From NCBI GenBank assembly GCA_018267955.1, contig JAFDXL010000006.1, positions 62,001 through 126,000 on the forward strand: a DNA stretch of 64,000 nt, in the 5' to 3' direction. Shown here one piece after another: positions 51,850 to 59,724 of this stretch (position 1 is its first letter; each line of letters starts with the position of its first letter). This DNA comes from Bacteroidota bacterium. Its GTDB lineage: Bacteria > Bacteroidota > Bacteroidia > Chitinophagales > Chitinophagaceae. The translations under genes were made by a program, and so were the position numbers. Under the pieces are notes generated by a model. That model did not search any database. It worked only from the letters and a program-made list of their open reading frames with translations, and was not told where the DNA came from.

Positions 51850-54800
51850 CTATCTTAGCAGGTGTATCATGCCTTTTTTGAAGATATTAGAACAGCCTGA
51901 TGTATTCCCTTTTATGAAATAACTGTAGGTGCCCATTTCGGCATCGACACCTTTAAATTTCCCATCCCAGCAATCGTTTATGTTATTTGAATGAAAGACT
52001 TGCTGCCCCCAGCGATTATATATTGCAAATTCGTATGTTACAAAAGCGCTATTGGAGTATATCTGAAAACAGTCATTTTTACCATCATTATTAGGAGAAA
52101 AAGCATCTGGAATTATCAGCGATAAAGCACCTTCTTTCTTAACGTTGACAGATATAATAGCTGTGTCTGCACATCCGTATTGATTGATCCCAACAACCTG
52201 ATAGTCAATAGTTGATTCCGGAGACGCGATCACATTAGGGGACAAATGATCATCAAGGGACGCATCAGGATACCATTGATATTTTAATGCCCCGGAGGCC
52301 GACAATTCTGTAGTGTTATCGGAACAGGTAATATCATTGGATTTTTTCACTGAAATATTTGGCAAATCTCTTACAGTAACAACCGAAAACAGCGTATCTG
52401 ATGTGCCACATATTTTATCAAAAACAGCAACCTTATAAATCATATTGGAGCGGGGGCTCACAGATACGCGGTTATTATCTAACAGAGTCAGAGCAGAATC
52501 CGGCCACCAATGATAATCATCTCCACCTCTTGCCACTATGCTTACTGAATCTCCCCTACAAAGATCATATGTTCGCGGAGTGATGAAAAGCGTTGGTTTT
52601 GCACGCAGCGAAATGGTTACGGATGCTGTATCTGTGCAGCTACCGTTGGATACGACAAGATAAAAGGTTTGTGTCTTGCTTATTGTTACAACCGGGTTTT
52701 GCAAATTAGCATCAGCTATGGGGCTGCCTGAATACCAATAGTAAGTTCCCCCGCCCGAACCATCCAGGCGTATGGAAGCCCCCTGGCAAACAATTGTATC
52801 TGCCCCGGCAGAGGCCATGGGCACAGGCTTAACAATAACGCTTACATCATCAGTATCCTTACAGCCGAATGTATTGGTGACATAAAGCGTATAGGTACCA
52901 GAGACATTACCAGCAACAATTGGGGATTGGGTATTAGGGTTGTTTATTGGCAATGCAGAATACCAGGTATAGGTTCCGCCCCCGCTACCATGCAACTGCA
53001 CATTCGAAACCGGACATAGGGAAGTATCGCTACCTGCGTTGGCAGCGGGCACAGGATTGATGTTTACATTAACAATATCAGTATCCTTACAGCCATAAGC
53101 ATTTGTAACTATAAGATCATACACACCTGCTACATAGCCGGTGACAATAGGCGTAGCTGTACCGGCATTTGTAATTGTTGATGTACCATACCAGCTATAC
53201 GTTCCACCTCCGCTGCCATGCAACTGTACGTTTGCAGCGGGACAAACTGCTGTATCATTACCCGCATCTGCTATGGGTACCGGGTTTATTACTACGTTTA
53301 CATCGTCCGTATCCTTACAATTGTAGCTATTGGTAACAACCAGGTAATAGGTACCGGTGAGATAGCCGGATACAGTTGGATTTGCAGTAAGGGGGTTAGT
53401 GACCGAAGAAGTACCATACCAGCTATAGGTATTACCCCCTGTGCCGTGAAGTGGCACCAGGGCAGTAGGACATACAGCAGTATCATTGCCTGCATTGGCA
53501 ACAGGCGCGGGGTTCACCAGAACATTTACATCGTCCGTATCTTTACAATTATACCCATTGGCAACGATTACATAATAGGTACCTATGGTGGTACCTGAAA
53601 CTAAAGGAGTAGCTGTGTTTGCGTTTACTATAGCAGCAGTAGAATACCAGCTATAAGAAACACCACCGGAACCATACAACTGAACAGAGGGTACCGAACA
53701 GACTGTTGTATCATTACCTGCATTGGCTATCGGCACGGGATTAATCGTAATATTGATATCATCAGTATCCTTGCAACCATATGCGTTGGTAACCACCAGG
53801 TTGTATGTACCGGCAGTGTAACCGGTAACAGTAGGTGTAGCAGAAGCAGGATTGATTATTGTTGAAGTGCTATACCAACTATATGATCCACCGCCAGTAC
53901 CATGTAACTGAACATTTGCTGTGGGGCATACCCCTGTATCGTTGCCTGCGTTAGCAATTGGCGCCGGGTTTACAATAACGCTAACGGTATTTCCTGTAAC
54001 AGAACTTGCACAGCTGACGGAAGATAAAGAGAAAACATAGCTGGTAGTAGATGTAGGATTGGGAGATAATGGAAATGGCACACCGCTTTGTACTGTTCGC
54101 TTATACGTTGTACTTCCCGATGTGTATTGAATGATTGCAGTAGCATTGCCCGCAGTATCTATATAGGTAAGATAAGCCTGCTCTCCTTGGCATACGGTAT
54201 CTCCAATTAAATATCCGGGAATCGCATTTTCCCATTTATACTTTACAAGAAAAATATCTGTGCCTCCTGCGCTTGTGGCATTTGTCGTAGCAGCGCCGGG
54301 GTCGAAATCTGTGTTGGTACCCGAAAAGCCACCACTTATATACATGTTCCCGAAAGTATCTGCAGCAAGCCCCGAGCCGTAGTCGTCTGTTGAAGAACCA
54401 AGCCTGAAGCCACAATCATAGGTGCCGTCGAGCTTATATTTTGCCAGAAACAAATCAGTACCTCCCGCACTGGTTAAATTTACCGCGGATGACGTAGCAG
54501 GATTAAAATTAACGGTACCGGAAAAATATCCTGTTGCATTCAGGCGACTCTTAGACACGGCTAATTTATATCCAAAATCGTTGCCTGAACTGCCTATCAT
54601 TTTACCCCATTGATACGTACCGGAGTTACTATATTTAGCAAGCATTATATTAGTACCACCGCCACCCGACAAACTTACCGTTGCGGTAGACGAAGACGGA
54701 TCTAAGTCTATTGAGTTTGCAGTAGTGTAACCCATCACATATATGTTTCGCAAAGAATCGAGCGTAATGCTAAACATGTCTTCCAGTGAGCTGGTACCTA

Positions 54801-55725
54801 ATAAAAATGCAAAAGAATAATTACCGTTAGTAGTATATTTTGCAACATAGGCATCAAGATTGCCTACGGGGTATAAGTACGCCGTATTCGTTGGTGAAGG
54901 ATCAAAATCGAGACTAGTGGTATATTCTACAAAGCCGGTAATGTACACATTGCCGGCACTGTCTGTTGTTAAACTCCTTAAGGAGTTATTCACGGATGTG
55001 CTACCAGGTTTACCAAAATTGAACACCCATACCAATTGTTTATCTCCCGTATATTTTGCTAAAAAGATAGTTCCACCTGTTGCAGCATTTAAAACAGTAG
55101 AGCCTGTTGGAGAGGGATCGAAGTCTAAAGTATCTTTAAATACGCCGCCGACATAGACATTGCCGGCGCTATCTGTAGAAAGAGCGTCAATTGCCTCCAC
55201 CCAATAAGGTGTACCAAACTGCATTACCCATTTGTAGCTTCCTGTGGACGAATATTTTGCAAGAAAGCCATCTCCACCATAAGGCTGACCACTTGATCCT
55301 ATAATACCCTGACAGGTTAGATAGGCAGTACCACCTGAAGAAGGGTCAAAATCAACATTTGTTCCGCGAAAATACCCCCCGATAAAAACGTTGTTTGAAT
55401 CGTCTGTAGTAATGGCGTTGATCCCATCGTAATCCTGCTTGCCCAACGAGAACCCCCACAGAAAACTTCCTGCGGGACTATAGCATGCTAAATACATGTC
55501 CTGGGTAGAACTATATGATGTGATATTGTATGTTGAAGAGGAAGGATCAAGATCTATAGTACCTGTATATTGACCTGCAACTAATACATTGCCATTTTTA
55601 GAAATGGTTGTTACATATCCAACATCATCGCTAGTGTACCCGGCCGTAATGAGCCATTGAGGTGTCTGGGCATAAGAACTTGCAGCCATCAATATGCTGA
55701 ACATCAGCATAATAAAAGTTTTCAT
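51850..55725 (-). CDS. SBBP/Ig-repeat surface protein with T9SS type B sorting domain
   Basis: 1291-residue exported protein. Signal peptide MKTFIMLMFSILMAASSYAQ. Residues about 20-525 are a beta-propeller of SBBP-type blades (repeats of GNVY(V/I)GGxFxGTxDFDPS...FLAKY). Six near-identical ~76-residue Ig/PKD-like units follow at about 590-1040, each with ANAGNDTxVCP, L(H/Y)GxGGxxYSWY and GCKDTDD; the DNA period is 228 bp. Two further variable modules precede the gliding-motility C-terminal (CHU_C, type B) domain at about 1205-1291 (PDAFSPNNDGKND...YNRWGQQVF...W(D)GK...GTYSYFI). A cell-surface or secreted protein moved by type IX secretion; SprB/adhesin-like role is inferred from architecture. 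Confidence 0.88.
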   Translation of the reverse strand: MKTFIMLMFSILMAASSYAQTPQWLITAGYTSDDVGYVTTISKNGNVLVAGQYTGTIDLDPSSSTYNITSYSSTQDMYLACYSPAGSFLWGFSLGKQDYDGINAITTDDSNNVFIGGYFRGTNVDFDPSSGGTAYLTCQGIIGSSGQPYGGDGFLAKYSSTGSYKWVMQFGTPYWVEAIDALSTDSAGNVYVGGVFKDTLDFDPSPTGSTVLNAATGGTIFLAKYTGDKQLVWVFNFGKPGSTSVNNSLRSLTTDSAGNVYITGFVEYTTSLDFDPSPTNTAYLYPVGNLDAYVAKYTTNGNYSFAFLLGTSSLEDMFSITLDSLRNIYVMGYTTANSIDLDPSSSTATVSLSGGGGTNIMLAKYSNSGTYQWGKMIGSSGNDFGYKLAVSKSRLNATGYFSGTVNFNPATSSAVNLTSAGGTDLFLAKYKLDGTYDCGFRLGSSTDDYGSGLAADTFGNMYISGGFSGTNTDFDPGAATTNATSAGGTDIFLVKYKWENAIPGYLIGDTVCQGEQAYLTYIDTAGNATAIIQYTSGSTTYKRTVQSGVPFPLSPNPTSTTSYVFSLSSVSCASSVTGNTVSVIVNPAPIANAGNDTGVCPTANVQLHGTGGGSYSWYSTSTIINPASATPTVTGYTAGTYNLVVTNAYGCKDTDDINITINPVPIANAGNDTTVCSVPSVQLYGSGGVSYSWYSTAAIVNANTATPLVSGTTIGTYYVIVANGYNCKDTDDVNVLVNPAPVANAGNDTAVCPTALVPLHGTGGNTYSWYGTSSVTNPLTANPTVSGYLTGTYYLVVTNSYNCKDTDDVNVVINPVPIADAGNDTAVCPAANVQLHGSGGGTYSWYGTSTITNAGTATPIVTGYVAGVYDLIVTNAYGCKDTDIVNVNINPVPAANAGSDTSLCPVSNVQLHGSGGGTYTWYSALPINNPNTQSPIVAGNVSGTYTLYVTNTFGCKDTDDVSVIVKPVPMASAGADTIVCQGASIRLDGSGGGTYYWYSGSPIADANLQNPVVTISKTQTFYLVVSNGSCTDTASVTISLRAKPTLFITPRTYDLCRGDSVSIVARGGDDYHWWPDSALTLLDNNRVSVSPRSNMIYKVAVFDKICGTSDTLFSVVTVRDLPNISVKKSNDITCSDNTTELSASGALKYQWYPDASLDDHLSPNVIASPESTIDYQVVGINQYGCADTAIISVNVKKEGALSLIIPDAFSPNNDGKNDCFQIYSNSAFVTYEFAIYNRWGQQVFHSNNINDCWDGKFKGVDAEMGTYSYFIKGNTSGCSNIFKKGMIHLLR
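52610..53990 (-). repeat. Six tandem 228-bp repeats inside the SBBP/Ig gene
   Basis: The conserved GNDT codons recur near 53937, 53709, 53481, 53253, 53025 and 52797, an exact 228-bp period. Copies are highly similar in nucleotide sequence, the last ones diverging most. Confidence 0.85.
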
Positions 55726-55838
55726 AATAGTGTGATTACTAACTAAAAGTAAGAACTATAAATTCAAATTTTCAATCATTGCTATCAGAGAATATTAAAG
55801 GTAAAAATCACCTATCTTCATTTCCATAAAACTACATT

Positions 55839-56252
55839 ATGCCACACACTCTGTACCTGAACTACAATGGCAATGCTGAAGAAGCCATTAATTTTTACAA
55901 AGACAACCTGAATGGTACGCTGGTATCATTGCAGCGCTTTGGCGATACACCCATGCCGGGAAATGAAAAGGACAAAGACAAGATCATGCACGCAGTGCTG
56001 GACCTGCAGGGCTTCATCATTATGTTCTCTGACGGTAATGATGAACATAAAGTAACCTTTGGCGATAATTTCTCTATTGCGCTGGATTTTAAATCAGAAA
56101 GCGAGATGGAAAAAGCCTTCCATGCCATGAGCGCAGGCGGGCAGGTGACTATGCCGCTGCAAGACACCTTCTGGGGCGCACGCTTTGGCATGTGCACTGA
56201 TAAGTTTGGGGTGAACTGGATGTTTAATATGGATAAGAATCAGCAACAGTAA
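55839..56252 (+). CDS. VOC-family (PhnB/glyoxalase-like) protein
   Basis: 137-residue vicinal-oxygen-chelate protein of the PhnB group: TLYLNYNGNAEEAINFYKDNL at the N-terminus, the two beta-alpha-beta-beta-beta halves, and DTFWGARFGMCTDKFGVNWMFNM at the C-terminus, the usual family ending. The metal-binding positions of true glyoxalases are not clearly conserved, so the role is unassigned; cytoplasmic. It converges on rplI through a bidirectional terminator. Confidence 0.85.
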   Translation: MPHTLYLNYNGNAEEAINFYKDNLNGTLVSLQRFGDTPMPGNEKDKDKIMHAVLDLQGFIIMFSDGNDEHKVTFGDNFSIALDFKSESEMEKAFHAMSAGGQVTMPLQDTFWGARFGMCTDKFGVNWMFNMDKNQQQ

Positions 56253-56268
56253 TAGTCGCCGGGCAAAG

Positions 56269-56298
56269 AAAAAGGGTTATCGTTCGATAACCCTTTTT
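56269..56298. terminator. Bidirectional terminator between VOC gene and rplI
   Basis: Perfect 14-bp arms AAAAAGGGTTATCG / CGATAACCCTTTTT, two bases between, A-run and T-run built into the stem ends. Confidence 0.9.
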
Positions 56299-56320
56299 CT
56301 TTATTAAAATCCTGTTAGTA

Positions 56321-56767
56321 TTATTCACCAACAACTTCAAATTCAATTTCAAGAACGTTGTCTTTACCGAAATCGATCTGAGCTTTGTGTGTACCTGCTT
56401 CTTTTACATCATCTACCAGGGTGATGCGGCGACGGTCGATCTCGTATCCTTTCTGTTCGCGGATAGCGCGTGCCAGCTGGATAGAGGTAACAGAACCGAA
56501 GATCTTACCGCTGGTACCGATCTTAGCACCCAGTTTCACCGGGGATGCCTTCAGCACTTCAGTAACTTTAGCTATTTCAGCCATCAGCTTCGCTTCGCGC
56601 TTAGCCAATTGCTTCTGGCGTTCCTGCATTACTTTCATATTGCTGGAGCTAGCCTCGATAGCATATTTTTGAGGTATTAGGTAGTTACGGGCATATCCCG
56701 GTCTTACTTCTACCAGCTCATGGGCACTGCCCAGGTTGTCTACATCTTTAATTAATATTACTTGCAT
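56321..56767 (-). CDS. rplI: 50S ribosomal protein L9
   Basis: 148-residue bL9: N-terminal rRNA-binding domain MQVILIKDVDNLGSAHELVEVRPGYARNYLIPQKYA, long central helix (Lys/Glu rich, 45-75) and C-terminal domain. Last gene of rpsF-rpsR-rplI, 6 bp after rpsR. Standard length. Confidence 0.97.
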   Translation of the reverse strand: MQVILIKDVDNLGSAHELVEVRPGYARNYLIPQKYAIEASSSNMKVMQERQKQLAKREAKLMAEIAKVTEVLKASPVKLGAKIGTSGKIFGSVTSIQLARAIREQKGYEIDRRRITLVDDVKEAGTHKAQIDFGKDNVLEIEFEVVGE

Positions 56768-56773
56768 GATTTC

Positions 56774-57040
56774 TTACTTTAAAAGGTCAGTTACATAAGG
56801 CATCAGTGCCATTTGGCGTGCCTTTTTAACGGCGTGAGCTACTTTGCGCTGGAACTTCAGAGAGTTACCGGTAATGCGGCGAGGCAGCATTTTACCTTGT
56901 TCGTTCACAAATTTTTTCAGGAACTCAGCATCTTTGTAATCGATGTACTTGATGCCCATTTTCTTGAAGCGGCAGTATTTTTTCTGGCGCTTTTCCACAC
57001 GGGTAGAAGTGAGGAATTTTATATCGTTTTGCTTAGCCAT
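56774..57040 (-). CDS. rpsR: 30S ribosomal protein S18
   Basis: 88-residue bS18 with the C-terminal core [38 protein letters not shown] and [14 protein letters not shown]. Pairs with S6 on the ribosome; middle gene of the operon. The sequence has one Cys only, so it lacks the zinc-type CxxC seen in some S18 copies. Confidence 0.97.
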   Translation of the reverse strand: MAKQNDIKFLTSTRVEKRQKKYCRFKKMGIKYIDYKDAEFLKKFVNEQGKMLPRRITGNSLKFQRKVAHAVKKARQMALMPYVTDLLK

Positions 57041-57060
57041 TTTCTAAAGTTTTTTAAAAG

Positions 57061-57417
57061 TTATGCGTTAGCAGTTTCAGAAACCTTGTTACGCTTTTTA
57101 GCGTTGTACTCCACTGCATACTTGTCAAGGCGGGTAACCATCTGACGCATGATGTTCTCATCACGGTTGAACTGGATATCCAGTTTAGCGTTCAGATCAG
57201 TAGGAGCTTTGAACTCAACTACCCAATAAAGACCGGTTGTTTTTTTAGCGATGGGATAAGCCAGTGAACGCAGGCCCCATGCATCTGTGTGAACAACTTC
57301 ACCACCGTTTTCCTTGATGAAGTCAACATACTTCTTTTGTGCTGCTTTAAAATCATCTTCTGCCAGTACGGGCGTAAAGATCAGCATCAGCTCGTAGCTC
57401 TGATTTTGTGTTGCCAT
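57061..57417 (-). CDS. rpsF: 30S ribosomal protein S6
   Basis: 118-residue bS6 starting MATQNQSYELMLIFTPVLAE, with GLRSLAYPIAKKTTGLYWVVEF and NIMRQMVTRLDKYAVEYN typical of the family. The start ATG 57417 matches bS6 homologues; longer in-frame starts run through the structured leader. First gene of the operon, with a perfect promoter about 100 bp upstream. No ssb gene lies between rpsF and rpsR, as is common in this phylum. Confidence 0.97.
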   Translation of the reverse strand: MATQNQSYELMLIFTPVLAEDDFKAAQKKYVDFIKENGGEVVHTDAWGLRSLAYPIAKKTTGLYWVVEFKAPTDLNAKLDIQFNRDENIMRQMVTRLDKYAVEYNAKKRNKVSETANA

Positions 57418-57451
57418 AAAAAATTTAAAGTGTTTAAAAATTCTCCCAACC

Positions 57452-57497
57452 GTCCGGCAGCAACGCCTGGATATCTCTTTATCGGAGATAGCCGAAC
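57452..57497 (-). promoter_or_regulatory. Structured rpsF leader, candidate S6:S18 autoregulatory element
   Basis: In the minus-strand leader, GUUCGGC pairs with GCCGGAC (one G-U) and encloses a second perfect hairpin UAUCUC-N7-GAGAUA whose loop edge reads CCGAU. The known S6:S18-binding leader also uses a hairpin with a CCG element before rpsF. Match to that motif is by eye only. Confidence 0.5.
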
Positions 57498-57511
57498 TGT
57501 TTTTGGGACTG

Positions 57512-57543
57512 CAAAGGTATAGCAATATTTTAAAAACAGCAAA
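57512..57543 (-). promoter_or_regulatory. Promoter of rpsF-rpsR-rplI (TTTG-N20-TACCTTTG)
   Basis: Perfect -7 box and TTTG at 20-bp spacing. The downstream sequence is CTTTGCAGTCCCAAA, the same 15 bases as at rpsU. Predicted leader about 90 nt. Confidence 0.8.
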
Positions 57544-57687
57544 ATAAATGGACGTAATATCTAATGTATTAACTTAAAGCAATAATTCATAATATGACAT
57601 TCGCATTAGAAAAATACAGGCTGTGTAATAGTACATTTATAGTGTGAAAAGATAAAGTGTTCGTGACAAATCATAAACAAGCTCAGC

Positions 57688-59655
57688 ATGAAAAAACACT
57701 TTACGCTATTACCTGTGGTATTAATGGTGGCTTTTAGCAACTCATTAGCCCAAAACATAATATTTAAAGAAGACTTTGAGAACTTTAAGACACCTTCGAT
57801 AACCGGATGGAATACATCTACCCATACCGGCCCTGATGGCTGGCAGGCCAACCTGATGTACCTGGCGGTAGGCTCTACAAACCCTAACTGCTTCTGCTAT
57901 AATTTACCCAATACCTTGAGTATGAGGAAAGTAGCCGGGGTATCGGATTGCGGAGGGGCGCACATGTTTAACTACAACAATATCAATGACTTTATGTATA
58001 CTCCCGCTATTAACTTGAGCGGCCGTAACAGAGTTGTATTAAAATGGGACTCTTACTTCTGGAAAAAGACAGACGGTGTGTTTACCGAAAAAGCTACGGT
58101 AGAAGTATCTGTGGACGGAGGCGCCCACTGGGACGTGGTAGCCAACGTGCCTGCCAATAAGGATAATTACAACTTCTCTACCTACACTGCTGACATCAGC
58201 GTATATGCCGGGTATAGCGATGTGCGCATTGGCTTTAGGTATAGCGATGGCGGTGGTTTCTTTAGCGGATGGGCGGTGGATAATGTGGAAGTGTTTGAAC
58301 CAAGTAATAAAGACCTGTCGCTAACAAACATTACCCCGGAAAATGACTTGCTGGGATATTTGAAAATAAATACCGGCTACAATCACCGCTTTAGCGTATA
58401 TAATATTGGCACAGATACCGTTCATGAGTTTACCCTCAATTATCAGCTTGATAATGGTTCCATCATTACAGACAGCATCAGCAATGTGTCCATTCCCGGA
58501 TTTACGGGCCAGGATTTTGTCCATAAAATACCGGATACACTAACATCCCTGGGCAAGCATCCTGTAACAGCATGGGTAACCCTGGCAAATGATACCCTGC
58601 ACTGGAATGACACCCTGCATACCAACCTGACGGGCGCATATTTTATGCCACAGAAAATCGTAGCCGTAGAAGAAGGCACCGCCACGTGGAGCGCTACAGG
58701 GCCGCAGGGAATCGTGTATATGAAAAAATTATCGGACACCACCGGGTACTATGCCTGCCAGGTATCAATACATGATACAGACCCTATGATGACGGCAGCG
58801 ACACGGCCTTATTCTGACTATCTCTTTAACCTGGACCAGAACTATGTACCCTACTACCTGCTAGACAGGAGAACTCCGGTGGATATAAACAGGTTATTGG
58901 AAGAAGTGAAGAAACGTCAGGATTATTTTGGATTTGCAGATATCAACATAGATCCCAAAATAGAAGGCAATGCCTTTCATGTTACTACTAAAATTCATCC
59001 GGCAGTGGATATGACGGGCGACTATCGTGTGCTGCTAATTATTACAGAAGACGACGTATCCGGCACAGCACCGGAATGGGATCAGCAGAATATATTTTCG
59101 GGCGGGAAGCTGGGCCCTATGTTTGGGTATGAGAACCTGCCTAACCCCATCCCCGCGAAAGACATGAAATATCAATATGTGGTGAGAGGCATATGGCCAT
59201 CGCCAGATGGTACGCAAAACCTGCCTGCCTCTATGATACATGACCAGATATATACCGTAAACTTTGACGCGGTACTACAAGACTCCTGGAACAAAGGCAG
59301 ATTGAGGGCTAATATCTTTTTACTGCGGATGTCTGACAGTTCTGTAGTTAACAGTAATAAAATACTCTTTTACCTGGATATTAAAGACAAAGAGCCTGCA
59401 TACGCAAATGCTTTCCTATACCCCAACCCTGCAACCGATCTATGCAAACTGGTATTTGATGCAAAAACCAACAGCAGCATGACCATGAACATTACCGACA
59501 TCAGCGGTAGAACAATAAAACAATACAATGCTGCCTACAATAGCGGCAAAAATGAAATATCCATAGATACCAGGGGAATGCTAAACGGCTTGTATTTTGT
59601 AAACATGATATCTGCAGAAGGAAGGAAAACATTGAAACTGCAGGTAATACGCTAG
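57688..59655 (+). CDS. Secreted choice-of-anchor J/Omp28-like protein, T9SS type A
   Basis: 655 residues. Signal peptide MKKHFTLLPVVLMVAFSNSLAQ. About 25-210: choice-of-anchor J-type carbohydrate/jelly-roll domain (IFKEDFENFKTPSITGWNTS, DFMYTPAINLSGRNRVVLKWDSYF, GWAVDNVEVFE). About 215-560: Omp28-like region in which the expected CxxC of VEEGTxTWCxxCPxG is replaced: W334-S335-A336-T337-G338, so the redox cysteines are lost. From about 570: type A sorting domain (NAFLYPNPATDLCKLVF...GLYFVNMIS). Exported by type IX secretion; probably a binding or scaffold protein. Confidence 0.84.
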   Translation: MKKHFTLLPVVLMVAFSNSLAQNIIFKEDFENFKTPSITGWNTSTHTGPDGWQANLMYLAVGSTNPNCFCYNLPNTLSMRKVAGVSDCGGAHMFNYNNINDFMYTPAINLSGRNRVVLKWDSYFWKKTDGVFTEKATVEVSVDGGAHWDVVANVPANKDNYNFSTYTADISVYAGYSDVRIGFRYSDGGGFFSGWAVDNVEVFEPSNKDLSLTNITPENDLLGYLKINTGYNHRFSVYNIGTDTVHEFTLNYQLDNGSIITDSISNVSIPGFTGQDFVHKIPDTLTSLGKHPVTAWVTLANDTLHWNDTLHTNLTGAYFMPQKIVAVEEGTATWSATGPQGIVYMKKLSDTTGYYACQVSIHDTDPMMTAATRPYSDYLFNLDQNYVPYYLLDRRTPVDINRLLEEVKKRQDYFGFADINIDPKIEGNAFHVTTKIHPAVDMTGDYRVLLIITEDDVSGTAPEWDQQNIFSGGKLGPMFGYENLPNPIPAKDMKYQYVVRGIWPSPDGTQNLPASMIHDQIYTVNFDAVLQDSWNKGRLRANIFLLRMSDSSVVNSNKILFYLDIKDKEPAYANAFLYPNPATDLCKLVFDAKTNSSMTMNITDISGRTIKQYNAAYNSGKNEISIDTRGMLNGLYFVNMISAEGRKTLKLQVIR

Positions 59656-59677
59656 AGATCGTGACTATGCATAAACG

Positions 59678-59706
59678 AAAGAGGAACGCAAATGCGTTCC
59701 TCTTTT
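59678..59706. terminator. Bidirectional terminator between two T9SS cargo genes
   Basis: Perfect 13-bp arms AAAGAGGAACGCA / TGCGTTCCTCTTT, two-base gap, A-rich and T-rich flanks. Confidence 0.9.
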
Positions 59707-59724
59707 AACATCTAAAAACTAGTA

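Noticed and set aside
52610-53990. CRISPR-like or rRNA-type repeats
   Set aside because: The 228-bp repeats are in frame and encode Ig-like units of the surface protein.
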